Positions 1 through 7,232 of a stretch of DNA of 23,144 nt are shown one piece after another. Within the stretch, counting starts at the first letter, position 1, and every line of letters begins with the position of its first letter. The stretch spans positions 1 to 23,144 of the forward strand of contig JAIRLE010000084.1 in assembly GCA_031259605.1 (NCBI GenBank), given 5' to 3'. A program made the position numbers and the translations under genes. The notes under the pieces were generated by a model, which was not told the origin of the DNA, did no database searches, and was given only the letters and a program-made list of their open reading frames with translations. This stretch comes from Zoogloeaceae bacterium (GTDB taxonomy: Bacteria > Pseudomonadota > Gammaproteobacteria > Burkholderiales > Rhodocyclaceae).

Positions 1-27
1 GGTCAGGCACATGGGCAGGTTGAACAT
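1..27 (-). CDS. pgsA: Probable CDP-diacylglycerol-glycerol-3-phosphate 3-phosphatidyltransferase, first 9 codons only
   Basis: Only the N-terminus is inside the window. Reading leftward from an ATG at 25-27 gives MFNLPMCLT, which resembles the start of PgsA proteins (a short lead-in of the type M-x-N-x-P-x-x-L-T before the first membrane helix). It begins 5 bases after the uvrC stop codon, and uvrC-pgsA is a very common proteobacterial gene pair, so context supports the call more than the nine residues do. PgsA would make phosphatidylglycerol phosphate at the inner membrane. No separate promoter is visible in the 5-base gap, so co-transcription and translational coupling with uvrC are likely. 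Any other gene starting here cannot be excluded from this fragment. Confidence 0.5.
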
Positions 28-32
28 GTTTT

Positions 33-1868
33 TCAATGCAATGCTCGATAGATTCTCTTTGCCAGCGCCGGACTGATGCCGGGCGTCTGGAGAAGTTGTT
101 CTTCCGTCGCCGACATGACGCCAGACAAGCCGCCGAATCGCGCCAGGAGCGCCTTGCGGCGCATCGACCCCACGCCGGGGATGTCGTCCAGGCGGGAGCG
201 GCTGCGCGCCTTGCCGCGTCGCGCCCGGTGGCCGGTAAGCGCAAAGCGGTGCGCTTCATCGCGGATTTCCACCACCAGCGCAAGCGCAGGCGGCAGGAGC
301 GCGTCGGCAGCCTCGAATTGTAATGCGCGTCCATCGGAAAATACCAGCGATTCCAATCCCACCTTGCGCCCCTCGCCCTTGGCGACGCCTACCACCGGCA
401 AATGCGACAAACCCATCTCCGCCAGCGCCGCCGCCGCCGCCGCCACCTGTCCCTTGCCGCCATCGATCAGCACCAGATCGGGCATGCTCCCCTCGCCTTC
501 CGCCAGCCGGACGTAACGGCGGCTCACGGCCTGACGGATGGCGGCGCAATCGTCGCCGGGGGCAATATCCCGGATATTGAAGCGGCGGTAATCGGATTTT
601 TTCATGCCGTCATCCCGATACGTCACGCAGGAAGCCACCGGCAACTCGCCCGCCGTGTGGCTGATGTCGAAACACTCGATGCGCGCGGGCGTTTCCGCCA
701 GTTCCAATATCTGTTGCAGCGCGGCGAGACGCTCGCCCTGGCGGGCGCGTCCCTGGTTTCTGGCGGCAATGGCAAAACGCGCGTTTTGCATGGCCATGTC
801 GACCCAAGCTTTGTGCGTGACGCTTTTCGCTTCCTGTAGCGGCACTGCCCGTCCGCTCACGGCGGCGAGCGCGGCGGCGGCTTCCTCCGGCGCTTCCGGC
901 GGAGGAGAAACCAGCAAACAGGCGGGCGCGGGATGGCGGGCGTAATGCTGGCCGATGAAGGCGGCCACGGCTTCCGCCGCGGAATATGCCGCATCCCGCG
1001 CGGAAAACGCGCTGCTGCCGTCGGCAAAAACGCAGTGGTCGCCAAGATGACGCCCGCCGCGCACCATGGCCAGGTTGACGCAGAGTTGTCCGCCTTCGGC
1101 GCAGGCGACGACAATATCCAGGTCTTCGCATTTCTGGCTCTCGATGAACTGCTTTTCCTGCACCCGGCGCAGGGTTTGCAACTGGTCGCGGTAAAAGGCG
1201 GCGGTCTCGAACTCCAAGCGCGCGGCGGCGGCCTCCATGAACTGTTGCAGACGCGCGAAGACTTCGTTTTGCCGTCCCCGCAGGAACCATATGGCGTGTT
1301 GCGTGTCGCGCGCGTATTCTTCGCGCGTGACCAGTCCTTCCACGCAGGGGCCGCTGCAACGCCGAATCTGGTAGAGCAGGCAGGGACGGGAACGATTGGC
1401 GAAAACAGACTCTTCGCAACTGCGCAGACGAAAGGTTTTTTGCAGGAAATACAAGCCTTCGCGCACTGCCGCCGAAGACGGATAAGGCCCGAAATAATCC
1501 GCGCCGCGCTGGGGCAGGCCGCGAAAAAATCCCAGACGCGGAAAATCCTCCCGGCCAATGACGATATAAGGATAGGATTTGTCGTCACGAAAAAGAATGT
1601 TATAGCGTGGACACAGGCGCTTGATAAGGTTGTTTTCCAGAAGCAGCGCCTCGGCTTCGGAACGGGTGACGGTGATCTCGATGGCGGCGATCTGCCGCAC
1701 CATCATGGCAATGCGCGGGTTTGCGAGATGCTTGCGGAAATAGGAGGCCACCCGCTTCTTCAACTGCTTGGCCTTGCCCACATACAAGGCCGTCCCGTCT
1801 TCCGCCAACATGCGATACACCCCCGGCAACTCCGGCAACGTGGGCAAAAAGGATTGAGCGTCGAACAT
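33..1868 (-). CDS. uvrC: UvrABC excinuclease subunit C
   Basis: Makes the dual incisions in nucleotide excision repair together with UvrB. The 611-residue product is close to the usual family length (about 610). Domains in order: N-terminal GIY-YIG nuclease (LPGVYRM near residue 14 and ALYVGKAKQLKKRV near 27-40), a UVR/UvrB-interaction helix pair (LEFETAAFYRDQL), the RNase-H-like endonuclease domain (IECFDISHTAGE, LVLIDGGKGQ), and C-terminal helix-hairpin-helix motifs (LDDIPGVG and LQTPGISPALAKRI). The start is placed at the ATG at 1866-1868 because MFDAQSFLPTLPELPG is a normal UvrC N-terminus. The frame stays open upstream to 2048, but that part runs into the satP terminator and gene and is low-complexity Arg-rich. 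No strong Shine-Dalgarno is visible. A weak -10-like TATCAT lies at 1900-1905 on this strand. Followed after 5 bases by probable pgsA. Confidence 0.96.
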   Translation of the reverse strand: MFDAQSFLPTLPELPGVYRMLAEDGTALYVGKAKQLKKRVASYFRKHLANPRIAMMVRQIAAIEITVTRSEAEALLLENNLIKRLCPRYNILFRDDKSYPYIVIGREDFPRLGFFRGLPQRGADYFGPYPSSAAVREGLYFLQKTFRLRSCEESVFANRSRPCLLYQIRRCSGPCVEGLVTREEYARDTQHAIWFLRGRQNEVFARLQQFMEAAAARLEFETAAFYRDQLQTLRRVQEKQFIESQKCEDLDIVVACAEGGQLCVNLAMVRGGRHLGDHCVFADGSSAFSARDAAYSAAEAVAAFIGQHYARHPAPACLLVSPPPEAPEEAAAALAAVSGRAVPLQEAKSVTHKAWVDMAMQNARFAIAARNQGRARQGERLAALQQILELAETPARIECFDISHTAGELPVASCVTYRDDGMKKSDYRRFNIRDIAPGDDCAAIRQAVSRRYVRLAEGEGSMPDLVLIDGGKGQVAAAAAALAEMGLSHLPVVGVAKGEGRKVGLESLVFSDGRALQFEAADALLPPALALVVEIRDEAHRFALTGHRARRGKARSRSRLDDIPGVGSMRRKALLARFGGLSGVMSATEEQLLQTPGISPALAKRIYRALH

Positions 1869-1927
1869 GTCAGGGCGAAAGGCAAAAGACAGAGGGCAGA
1901 TGATATGGCGACTTTCGCCGCCGGCGC

Positions 1928-1954
1928 AAAAAGCGGGGGAATATCTCCCCCGCT
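1928..1954 (-). terminator. Rho-independent terminator of the satP-family gene
   Basis: Perfect 9-bp stem (AGCGGGGGA at 1932-1940 with TCCCCCGCT at 1946-1954) around a 5-base loop, followed in the leftward direction by TTTTT (A-run at 1928-1932 on the plus strand). It lies about 40 bases past the stop codon of the transporter gene and upstream of uvrC. It therefore separates the two leftward transcription units and implies that uvrC has its own promoter in about 60 bases. Confidence 0.85.
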
Positions 1955-1992
1955 GCGCGAAACGGCGGCGGACTATCCGCCGTCTTCCGGGA

Positions 1993-2607
1993 TCATCCCT
2001 TCTTGATCCAGCCCATCGGCTTGCCCAGCGGCAGCAGGGTGCGGCCAAAGAAGGTGTTGAGGAAAATCGCGCCGGAAGCGTAGAAGCCCAGAAAGGAGAT
2101 CAGGAGTTCCGCCCAGGCAGCCATGGGGCCGAACAGTTCCTTGTTGATGCCGAGCAGTTGAAAACCCAGCGATCCGAGCAACACGAGGATCAGCACCATG
2201 ATGGCGCCGAAGACCTTGTTGGCCTCGAAGGCGGCGACGGTGACGAAGCAGCAGAAAAACAGATAGCCGAAGCAGGCGAAGCCGAACTGTTTCAGGTCGG
2301 CGTTTTCCGGCACGGCACCGAACCAGCCGTTCTGGATCGCCCAGATCGTCGCCACGGCAATCCAGAACAGACCGAACGCGCCCAGCACAATCGCGCCAAA
2401 ATAGCTGTTGCGTTTGAAGTCGATGGCGGCCGCCCATATCTGCGCGATGGCACCGAGGAAGATGGACCAGGGAATCAGATAAACGGAACCGGTCGTCCAG
2501 CCCATTTTTTGCGACGCGGCAACGAAGGTAATCAGCGACAGGCCGAATACGCCCAGCGCCGTTGCATCCGCCGATACGACTTTTATTTCTTGCGCGGTTT
2601 GTGTCAT
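1993..2607 (-). CDS. satP: Acetate uptake transporter family protein (GPR1/FUN34/YaaH, SatP-like)
   Basis: A 204-residue integral inner-membrane protein with about six hydrophobic segments (roughly residues 15-32, 42-62, 70-92, 106-128, 134-152, 164-186), the normal size and architecture of the GPR1/FUN34/YaaH family. These proteins carry acetate/succinate, probably with protons. Family-like features are the TALGVFGLSLITF start of helix 1 and the C-terminal NTFFGRTLLPLGKP segment. The usual N-P-x-P-L-G signature at the start of helix 1 is altered here (ADATALGVFGL), so the exact substrate is inference. The ATG at 2605-2607 is preceded by a strong AAGGAGAA ribosome binding site. It is monocistronic as far as can be seen, with its own terminator at 1928-1954. 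Confidence 0.85.
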   Translation of the reverse strand: MTQTAQEIKVVSADATALGVFGLSLITFVAASQKMGWTTGSVYLIPWSIFLGAIAQIWAAAIDFKRNSYFGAIVLGAFGLFWIAVATIWAIQNGWFGAVPENADLKQFGFACFGYLFFCCFVTVAAFEANKVFGAIMVLILVLLGSLGFQLLGINKELFGPMAAWAELLISFLGFYASGAIFLNTFFGRTLLPLGKPMGWIKKG

Positions 2608-2989
2608 GTTGGTTCTCCTTGGTGATTTGTTTTCGGAATTTTCAAAAACCCCATGATTCGTTCGTTGGGGAAATGGCGGCCCGCAATTTGCAAGCCGGAA
2701 ACGGTTGCCTGATCCTCCTTTCTTTCAATGTAAAGCCGACTCGAGTTTGAAACCCCGTCCGCAAGAGCCGGGGCCGGAATCCCTCACCGACGTCCGGGAT
2801 ATCGATCCGCGGTCACGGACGAGGGAAGAAAAACGTTTTCCTGCCGGTTTTTTGCCGTCAGGAAGCCGTCTTGAAAAATCAAGCGCGGCGATTTTGCTTC
2901 TCCCTCGCCCGCTTTGCGGGAGAGGAAACGGCAAACGCTTGCGCTTCGTCTGGAAAATTTTCTCTATCCCTGTTTTTTCAAGACAGCTT
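2608..2989. other. Intergenic region between lpdA and satP
   Basis: No coding frame here looks genuine. The part nearest satP (2608-2760) is the probable satP leader/promoter; no convincing -35/-10 pair was found. The part nearest lpdA holds a REP-like palindrome and a 129-bp unit bounded by a 17-bp inverted repeat (separate entries), plus a minor imperfect hairpin at 2840-2862. No U-tract terminator for lpdA is evident. Confidence 0.6.
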
Positions 2990-2990
2990 C
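2862..2990. repeat. 129-bp unit bounded by a 17-bp inverted repeat (MITE-like or long stem)
   Basis: Positions 2862-2878 read GAAGCCGTCTTGAAAAA. The reverse complement of 2974-2990 reads GAAGCTGTCTTGAAAAA, that is 16 of 17 identical. The 95-base interior contains a REP-like palindrome. The right arm ends on the last base of the lpdA stop codon. No obvious target-site duplication flanks the arms, so it could be a small non-autonomous element or simply a long RNA/DNA stem at the 3' end of lpdA. Confidence 0.5.
2899..2934. repeat. REP-like palindromic box
   Basis: Contains tctccctcgcccgc followed by gcgggagagg, i.e. a CTCTCCCGC/GCGGGAGAG palindrome with a small loop. The same kind of box recurs at 20127-20149 and around 20214-20246, so it is probably a dispersed extragenic palindrome of this genome. 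Confidence 0.55.
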
Positions 2991-4414
2991 TAAGAATGCA
3001 GCGCGCGTTTGTCGCAGGCCATCGCCGCTTCGTGCAGCGCTTCCGAAAGTGTCGGGTGCGCGTGGCAGATGCGGGCAAGGTCTTCGGCGGCAGCGGAAAA
3101 TTCCAGGGCGGCAACGGCTTCGCCGATCAGGTCGGATGCGCCCGCGCCGATGATGTGCACACCCAGTATGCGGTCGGTATTGGCGTCCGCCAGCATCTTG
3201 ACGAAGCCTTCCGTCGCGCCCATGCCCAGCGCCCGGCCATTGGCGAGGAAGGGAATCTTGCCGGTCTTGTACGCGAGGCCTTCGGCTTTCAATTGTTGTT
3301 CCGTCATGCCGATCCAGGCGATTTCCGGTTGGGTGTAGAGGACGGAAGGAATGAGTTCGAGATTGCAATGCCCGGCTTGTCCAGCGAGGATTTCCGCCAC
3401 CATGACGCCCTCTTCCATCGCCTTGTGCGCCAGCATGGGGCCGCGCACCACGTCGCCAATCGCCCAGACGCCGGGAAGGTTCGTCCGGCAATGACCGTCG
3501 ACCTCGATCATGCCGCGCGCGTCCGTCTTCAGCCCCACGGCATCCGCATTCAGTCCGTCGGTATTGGGAACGCGGCCAACGGAGACGATCAGGCGGTCGG
3601 CTTCGATCTGGTTCGTCTTGCCGTCCTTGTCGGTGCAGGCGATGGCAACGCCTTTCTTGCCCGCCTTGACCGCGCCAAGTTGGACGCCCAGTTGAATCCG
3701 CAACCCTTGTTTCGTGAAAATCCGCTGCGCTTCCCTGGCGACATCGATATCGGCGGCGGATAAAAAGCTGCCGCCCGCCTCCAGGATGCTGACTTCCGCG
3801 CCCAGCCTGCGCCAGACGGATCCCATTTCCAGGCCAATGACGCCCGCGCCGATAATCACCAGTTTTCCCGGCACGGCGTCAAACGCCAGCGCGCCGACAT
3901 TGTCGCAGATGATTCGGTTATCGACGGGAATTCCGGGCAGATGCCGCGCCTTGGATCCCGTAGCGACAATCACCTCTTTGGCCTCGATTTCTTCCGCGCC
4001 TACCCGGATTTTCCAGCCCGCCGCGGATTGCCCGGCGAACGCGCCGTGTCCGGGCAGGAACGTCACCTTGTTTTTCTTGAACAGTCCCTTGATGCCGGTG
4101 GTCAGCCGGGTGACGATATCCGCCTTGCGGGCCAGCATTCTGGCGACGTTGATTTGGGGCTTGCCGACTTCGATGCCCTGTTCGGCAAAGGCGTGTCCCG
4201 CTTCCTCGAAGAGATGTGAAGTGTGCAGGAGCGCCTTCGAAGGAATGCAGCCGACATTGAGACAGGTGCCGCCCAGACGCGGTTCGCCCTTGGGGTCGGC
4301 ATAGGGGTTGGATTCGCAACAGGCCACGGAAAATCCCAGTTGCGCGGCGCGGATGGCGGCTACATAACCGCCAGGCCCGCCGCCGATGACGAGGACGTCG
4401 AACGATTTGCTCAT
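2990..4414 (-). CDS. lpdA: Dihydrolipoyl dehydrogenase (E3 component)
   Basis: Reoxidises dihydrolipoamide with NAD+ in the 2-oxoacid dehydrogenase complexes and/or the glycine cleavage system. The 474-residue length is typical. Visible features in order: FAD-binding GGGPGG at residues 11-16, redox-active disulfide GGTCLNVGCIPSK with C51 and C56, NAD-binding GAGVIGLEMGSVW, the second FAD motif (WAIGDVVRGPMLAHKA), and the dimerisation-domain active site HAHPTLSE with H453 and E458. The start ATG (4412-4414) is preceded by a TGGAGA ribosome binding site. It stands alone here: no E1 or E2 gene is adjacent inside the window, so its complex cannot be named from context (upstream is a divergent gene, downstream satP after 382 bases). 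Confidence 0.95.
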   Translation of the reverse strand: MSKSFDVLVIGGGPGGYVAAIRAAQLGFSVACCESNPYADPKGEPRLGGTCLNVGCIPSKALLHTSHLFEEAGHAFAEQGIEVGKPQINVARMLARKADIVTRLTTGIKGLFKKNKVTFLPGHGAFAGQSAAGWKIRVGAEEIEAKEVIVATGSKARHLPGIPVDNRIICDNVGALAFDAVPGKLVIIGAGVIGLEMGSVWRRLGAEVSILEAGGSFLSAADIDVAREAQRIFTKQGLRIQLGVQLGAVKAGKKGVAIACTDKDGKTNQIEADRLIVSVGRVPNTDGLNADAVGLKTDARGMIEVDGHCRTNLPGVWAIGDVVRGPMLAHKAMEEGVMVAEILAGQAGHCNLELIPSVLYTQPEIAWIGMTEQQLKAEGLAYKTGKIPFLANGRALGMGATEGFVKMLADANTDRILGVHIIGAGASDLIGEAVAALEFSAAAEDLARICHAHPTLSEALHEAAMACDKRALHS

Positions 4415-4505
4415 CTGGTTGTCTCCAGTTTGGGGATTGGATGCCAGGAGAGTTCAGGAATCAAACCCGCGCCCCTGACGTTATTTATCGTATTCGCAGC
4501 CTCGT

Positions 4506-4511
4506 ATTCTA
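4506..4511 (-). promoter_or_regulatory. Candidate -10 element for lpdA
   Basis: TAGAAT on the minus strand in the context GGGTAGAATACG, about 90 bases upstream of the lpdA start. No good -35 hexamer sits 16-18 bases away, so this is a weak call. Confidence 0.3.
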
Positions 4512-4586
4512 CCCGAATCCCCCGCTCGAATCGACCCCCCTCTGCCAAACAGGCTGTCAGGCAAGCGCTCCTGAACACCATGAGAA

Positions 4587-4595
4587 TGTGATAAT
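4587..4595 (+). promoter_or_regulatory. Candidate extended -10 promoter of the methyltransferase gene
   Basis: TGTGATAAT at 4587-4595 fits an extended -10 (TGn + GATAAT, one mismatch to TATAAT), about 47 bases before the ATG. A 7-bp hairpin (CCGGCTC / GAGCCGG, roughly 4604-4624) lies in the predicted short leader. No convincing -35 was found. Confidence 0.4.
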
Positions 4596-4641
4596 CTCTG
4601 CCCCGGCTCTGGAAACGAGCCGGAATTTCAGGGACGGCGCA

Positions 4642-6279
4642 ATGACAAACGAGCAACCAATGAACCGCCTGTATTTTGGCGACAACCTGGACATCCTGCA
4701 AGAACACATCAAGGACGAGACCATCGATCTGGTCTACCTCGATCCGCCCTTCAACAGCGCCCGCGATTATAACGTCCTCTTCGCCTCGCCCAGGGGCGAG
4801 CGGAGCGAAGCGCAGATCGTCGCCTTCAAGGATTCCTGGTCATGGGGAGAACAGACGAAACGGGAGTGCGCGGAGATCGTACAGGGCGGCAACACCCAGG
4901 TCGCCGAGATGATCCTCGCCCTACGCCGCTTTCTGGGCGAAAACGACACGATGGCCTACCTCGTCATGATGGCGCGGCGGCTCATCGAACTCCACCGCGT
5001 ATTGAAACCGACCGGCAGTCTCTACCTGCACTGCGATCCGACGGTAAGCCATTATCTTAAAATCGTATTGGACAGCGTGTTCGGCGGCGGAACGTTCGCC
5101 AATGAAATCATCTGGCAGCGGTCAACGGGCAAGAGCCTGATGACCAAACGGTTGCCGAAGAATCACGATATTCTTTTCCTTTACCATAAATCGGATGTTT
5201 TCGAGTGGGACGATGACGCCATTTTTCAGGAATACGACGATGCGGCACTTCCCGAAAAAACAGCGACCAAATACAAATACCGCGACGAAGAAGGGAGACT
5301 GTACCGTTTGGACAGCCTCATCAACCCAAACCCAAACCGTCCAAACTTAACTTACGAATTTCTCGGCGTGAAGAAAGTTTGGCGCTGGACGAAAGAAAGA
5401 ATGCAGAATGCGTATGAAGCTGGCCTGGTCATGCAGACCAAACCGGGCACAGTCCCGCAACTGAAACGTTATCTTGTCGAACAGCGCGGCGTGGCGATTT
5501 CCGATGTCTGGATGGACATACCTCCGCTCAATTCCCAATCCGCCGAGCGTTTGGGCTACCCGACGCAAAAGCCGCTGGCCTTGCTGGAGCGCATTCTTCG
5601 CTTATCCAGCAACGAAGGCGGCGTGGTGCTCGATCCCTTCTGCGGCTGCGGCACGGCGGTTCATGCCGCGCAAAAACTGGGGCGGCGCTGGATCGGCATC
5701 GACATCACCCACCTTGCCATCTGCCTGATCGAGAAGCGCCTCAAGGACGCCTTTCCCGGCATCGCCTTCGACGTACACGGCACCCCCAGAGACTTGGCGG
5801 GCGCGCGCGACCTGGCGCTGCGCGACAAGTATCAATTCCAGTGGTGGGCGTGTTCGCTGGTCAACGCCCAACCCTTCCAGGGACGGAAAAAAGGCGCGGA
5901 TGGCGGCATGGACGGCCTCATCTACTTTCAGGACGAACCGAAGGCGCACAGGAAAATCGTCGTTTCGGTCAAAGGCGGAGGAAATGTCAATGTGGCGATG
6001 ATCCGCGATCTAGCGCATGTCGTTTCCCGTGAAAACGCGGAAATCGCCCTATTCGTCACATTGACGCCCCCGACCAAGCCCATGCAGACCGAAGCCGTCA
6101 AGAAAGGCTTTTATACCGATCCGGCGGGCAGAGCGTTTCCACGGCTCCAGATATTGACCATCGAAGGCTTGTTGTCCGGCAACGAACGCCCCCAATACCC
6201 CGACCTTTCCCTGGGCGCGACCACCTTCAAAAAAACAAGAAAGGAAGAAAAAAGATCGGAACAGAAAGATTTGTTCTGA
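4642..6279 (+). CDS. Solitary beta-class DNA methyltransferase fused to a C-terminal PD-(D/E)xK-like nuclease domain
   Basis: 545 residues from the ATG at 4642. The N-terminal two thirds is an N6-adenine/N4-cytosine methyltransferase (N6_N4_Mtase family) with catalytic motif IV DPPF at 34-37 first and the AdoMet-binding DPFCGCGT at 331-338 later, so motif order is beta-class. The target-recognition region lies between, about 160-300. After the methyltransferase fold ends (about 375) there is a further 170 residues with KGADGGMDG (418-425) and IVVSVKGG (439-446), reading like a restriction-endonuclease D...(E/S)xK core. Similar tails of the type KGAD-x-G-x-DG...VKGG...PTKPM are known to me from a widespread methyltransferase family; that is recollection, not a search. 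No restriction helicase or specificity gene is adjacent. A gene start further upstream is possible but the sequence there is not protein-like; a second ATG exists at codon 7. The target region is visibly poorer in GC than the rest. Confidence 0.85.
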   Translation: MTNEQPMNRLYFGDNLDILQEHIKDETIDLVYLDPPFNSARDYNVLFASPRGERSEAQIVAFKDSWSWGEQTKRECAEIVQGGNTQVAEMILALRRFLGENDTMAYLVMMARRLIELHRVLKPTGSLYLHCDPTVSHYLKIVLDSVFGGGTFANEIIWQRSTGKSLMTKRLPKNHDILFLYHKSDVFEWDDDAIFQEYDDAALPEKTATKYKYRDEEGRLYRLDSLINPNPNRPNLTYEFLGVKKVWRWTKERMQNAYEAGLVMQTKPGTVPQLKRYLVEQRGVAISDVWMDIPPLNSQSAERLGYPTQKPLALLERILRLSSNEGGVVLDPFCGCGTAVHAAQKLGRRWIGIDITHLAICLIEKRLKDAFPGIAFDVHGTPRDLAGARDLALRDKYQFQWWACSLVNAQPFQGRKKGADGGMDGLIYFQDEPKAHRKIVVSVKGGGNVNVAMIRDLAHVVSRENAEIALFVTLTPPTKPMQTEAVKKGFYTDPAGRAFPRLQILTIEGLLSGNERPQYPDLSLGATTFKKTRKEEKRSEQKDLF

Positions 6280-6473
6280 GCAAAAATTAGCGACAGCCCT
6301 TCAGGGCTGCCGGTCCAACTCCATTGGGAAGGGGTTTCTCTCCCCTCGAGAATGGCTACGGTCGAAACCCCGGCCGCGACCGGGGTCTCAACCTTCGCGC
6401 CTTTCTTGCGGGCGGGGTTTCAAACCGGAGTTCGTTTGACGATGAACAGGTTCTGAACCGGAAAGTCGCTAAT
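6280..6473. other. Structured convergent spacer between the methyltransferase gene and lolA
   Basis: About 190 bases, densely palindromic. It contains CAGCCC-TTCA-GGGCTG (6294-6309), a nested stem CCATT/AATGG with AGGGG/CCCCT (6321-6355), a 10-bp stem with one mismatch GAAACCCCGG/CCGGGGTCTC (6364-6389), and the short palindromes ggtttcaaacc and ggttctgaacc further right. The whole is bounded by a perfect 9-bp inverted repeat, ATTAGCGAC (6286-6294) and GTCGCTAAT (6465-6473). None of the hairpins has a proper U-tract, so Rho-independent termination is not obvious. Confidence 0.6.
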
Positions 6474-7095
6474 CCTCTCCGATCACTTCCACGCCTTCCG
6501 GTGGGGTGAAGGTGAAGAGGTGCGCGGGAAGACGGAGATTTTGCCGGGGATTGTGGAAGCGGAAAGTCATGGTCTGGCCAAAAGCGTCCAGGAGTTCCAT
6601 GCCCGCCAGTTGTCCGTTGGCGTGAAAGCCCACGCGGATAAGCTCGAAATGCTCCTTGTTCCTGGGATGCGCGTTTACCCATGCGATGCCTTCCGCGTCC
6701 GCGTTTTCCTCCTCCGCGAGATCGAACTGGCGCAGGATGTCACGCTTGCCCACGAGCAGGGCCACCGGTGAAGCGGAGAGGGCGGCATCCATTTTCTTGC
6801 GCGTGACCTGTTCGAGTTCCGGGTCGAACAGCCAGATGTATTTGCCGTCGCCAACGGCCAGTTGCGCGTAAGGCTCACGGATATCCCAGCGGAACTTGCC
6901 AGGCTTGACGAGCGCCACATTGCCTTGCGAATACTGCGGCGTCTTGCTGCTTGGCCCGCGCGTGGATTGGGAAAATTCCGCCTGGAAGCTCGTGGTCGCC
7001 GCCAGGAAACGCTCCAGCGCGTCAATGCCGCCCGCTTGGGCGAAAAACGGCCATGCCAGGAGAAAAAGCCAGAATCCGTAAAAAGTCTTCAACAT
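6469..7095 (-). CDS. lolA: Outer-membrane lipoprotein carrier protein LolA
   Basis: Periplasmic chaperone that takes lipoproteins released by LolCDE and hands them to LolB at the outer membrane. 208 residues, near the usual 200. The N-terminus MLKTFYGFWLFLLAWPFFAQA is a classical Sec signal peptide, with probable cleavage after AQA at about residue 21. Family features: FQAEFSQ early, then GKFRWDIREPY, DGKYIWLFDPELEQVT, and the LolA-type LLDAFGQTMTFRF. The ATG at 7093-7095 is chosen because it starts the signal peptide; the open frame to 7236 adds an unlikely 47-residue leader. Weak GGGACGGA ribosome binding site. Located 137 bases after ftsK in the same direction, a standard proteobacterial pairing. 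Confidence 0.93.
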   Translation of the reverse strand: MLKTFYGFWLFLLAWPFFAQAGGIDALERFLAATTSFQAEFSQSTRGPSSKTPQYSQGNVALVKPGKFRWDIREPYAQLAVGDGKYIWLFDPELEQVTRKKMDAALSASPVALLVGKRDILRQFDLAEEENADAEGIAWVNAHPRNKEHFELIRVGFHANGQLAGMELLDAFGQTMTFRFHNPRQNLRLPAHLFTFTPPEGVEVIGED

Positions 7096-7129
7096 GAAAT
7101 CCGTCCCGAAAAGGGTGCCACTGAATGTA

Positions 7130-7157
7130 GATATATTTTTCCGATACCGCATGGAAA
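7130..7157 (-). promoter_or_regulatory. Candidate lolA promoter
   Basis: Leftward TTTCCA (7152-7157; four of six to TTGACA), a 16-base spacer, and TATATC (7130-7135; four of six to TATAAT), about 35 bases before the lolA start. It would allow lolA expression independent of ftsK. Confidence 0.35.
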
Positions 7158-7175
7158 GTGTCGATGAAAGAACAT

Positions 7176-7210
7176 CGTCATTGCAGGCATGGCGAAGCAA
7201 TTCAGAAGAC
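7176..7210. repeat. Short dispersed palindromic repeat (GTCATTGC...GAAGCAAT type)
   Basis: CGTCATTGC at 7176-7184 and GAAGCAATT at 7194-7202 with a GGCATGGC centre. ATTGC/GCAAT form the stem. This layout matches a palindromic repeat commonly scattered in bacterial intergenic regions. Only one copy is present in the window, so the call rests on recognition, not on repetition here. Confidence 0.45.
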
Positions 7211-7232
7211 CGTTCGCGCCGTCCGCCAGGAC

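Noticed and set aside
933..2006. Long rightward open frame antisense to uvrC
   Set aside because: Shadow of the GC-rich uvrC coding strand; no ribosome binding site or domain.
1869..2048. 60-residue N-terminal extension of uvrC
   Set aside because: It overlaps the satP terminator and 3' end, is Arg-rich low complexity, and the normal UvrC N-terminus begins at the ATG at 1866-1868.
2725..3114. 129-codon leftward frame at the lpdA end
   Set aside because: Overlaps lpdA out of frame and the repeat region; no protein character.
6360..6430. CRISPR-like repeat impression (GAAACCCCGG...CCGGGG, GGTTTCAAACC)
   Set aside because: Only one unit, no regular spacing, no spacers and no cas genes.
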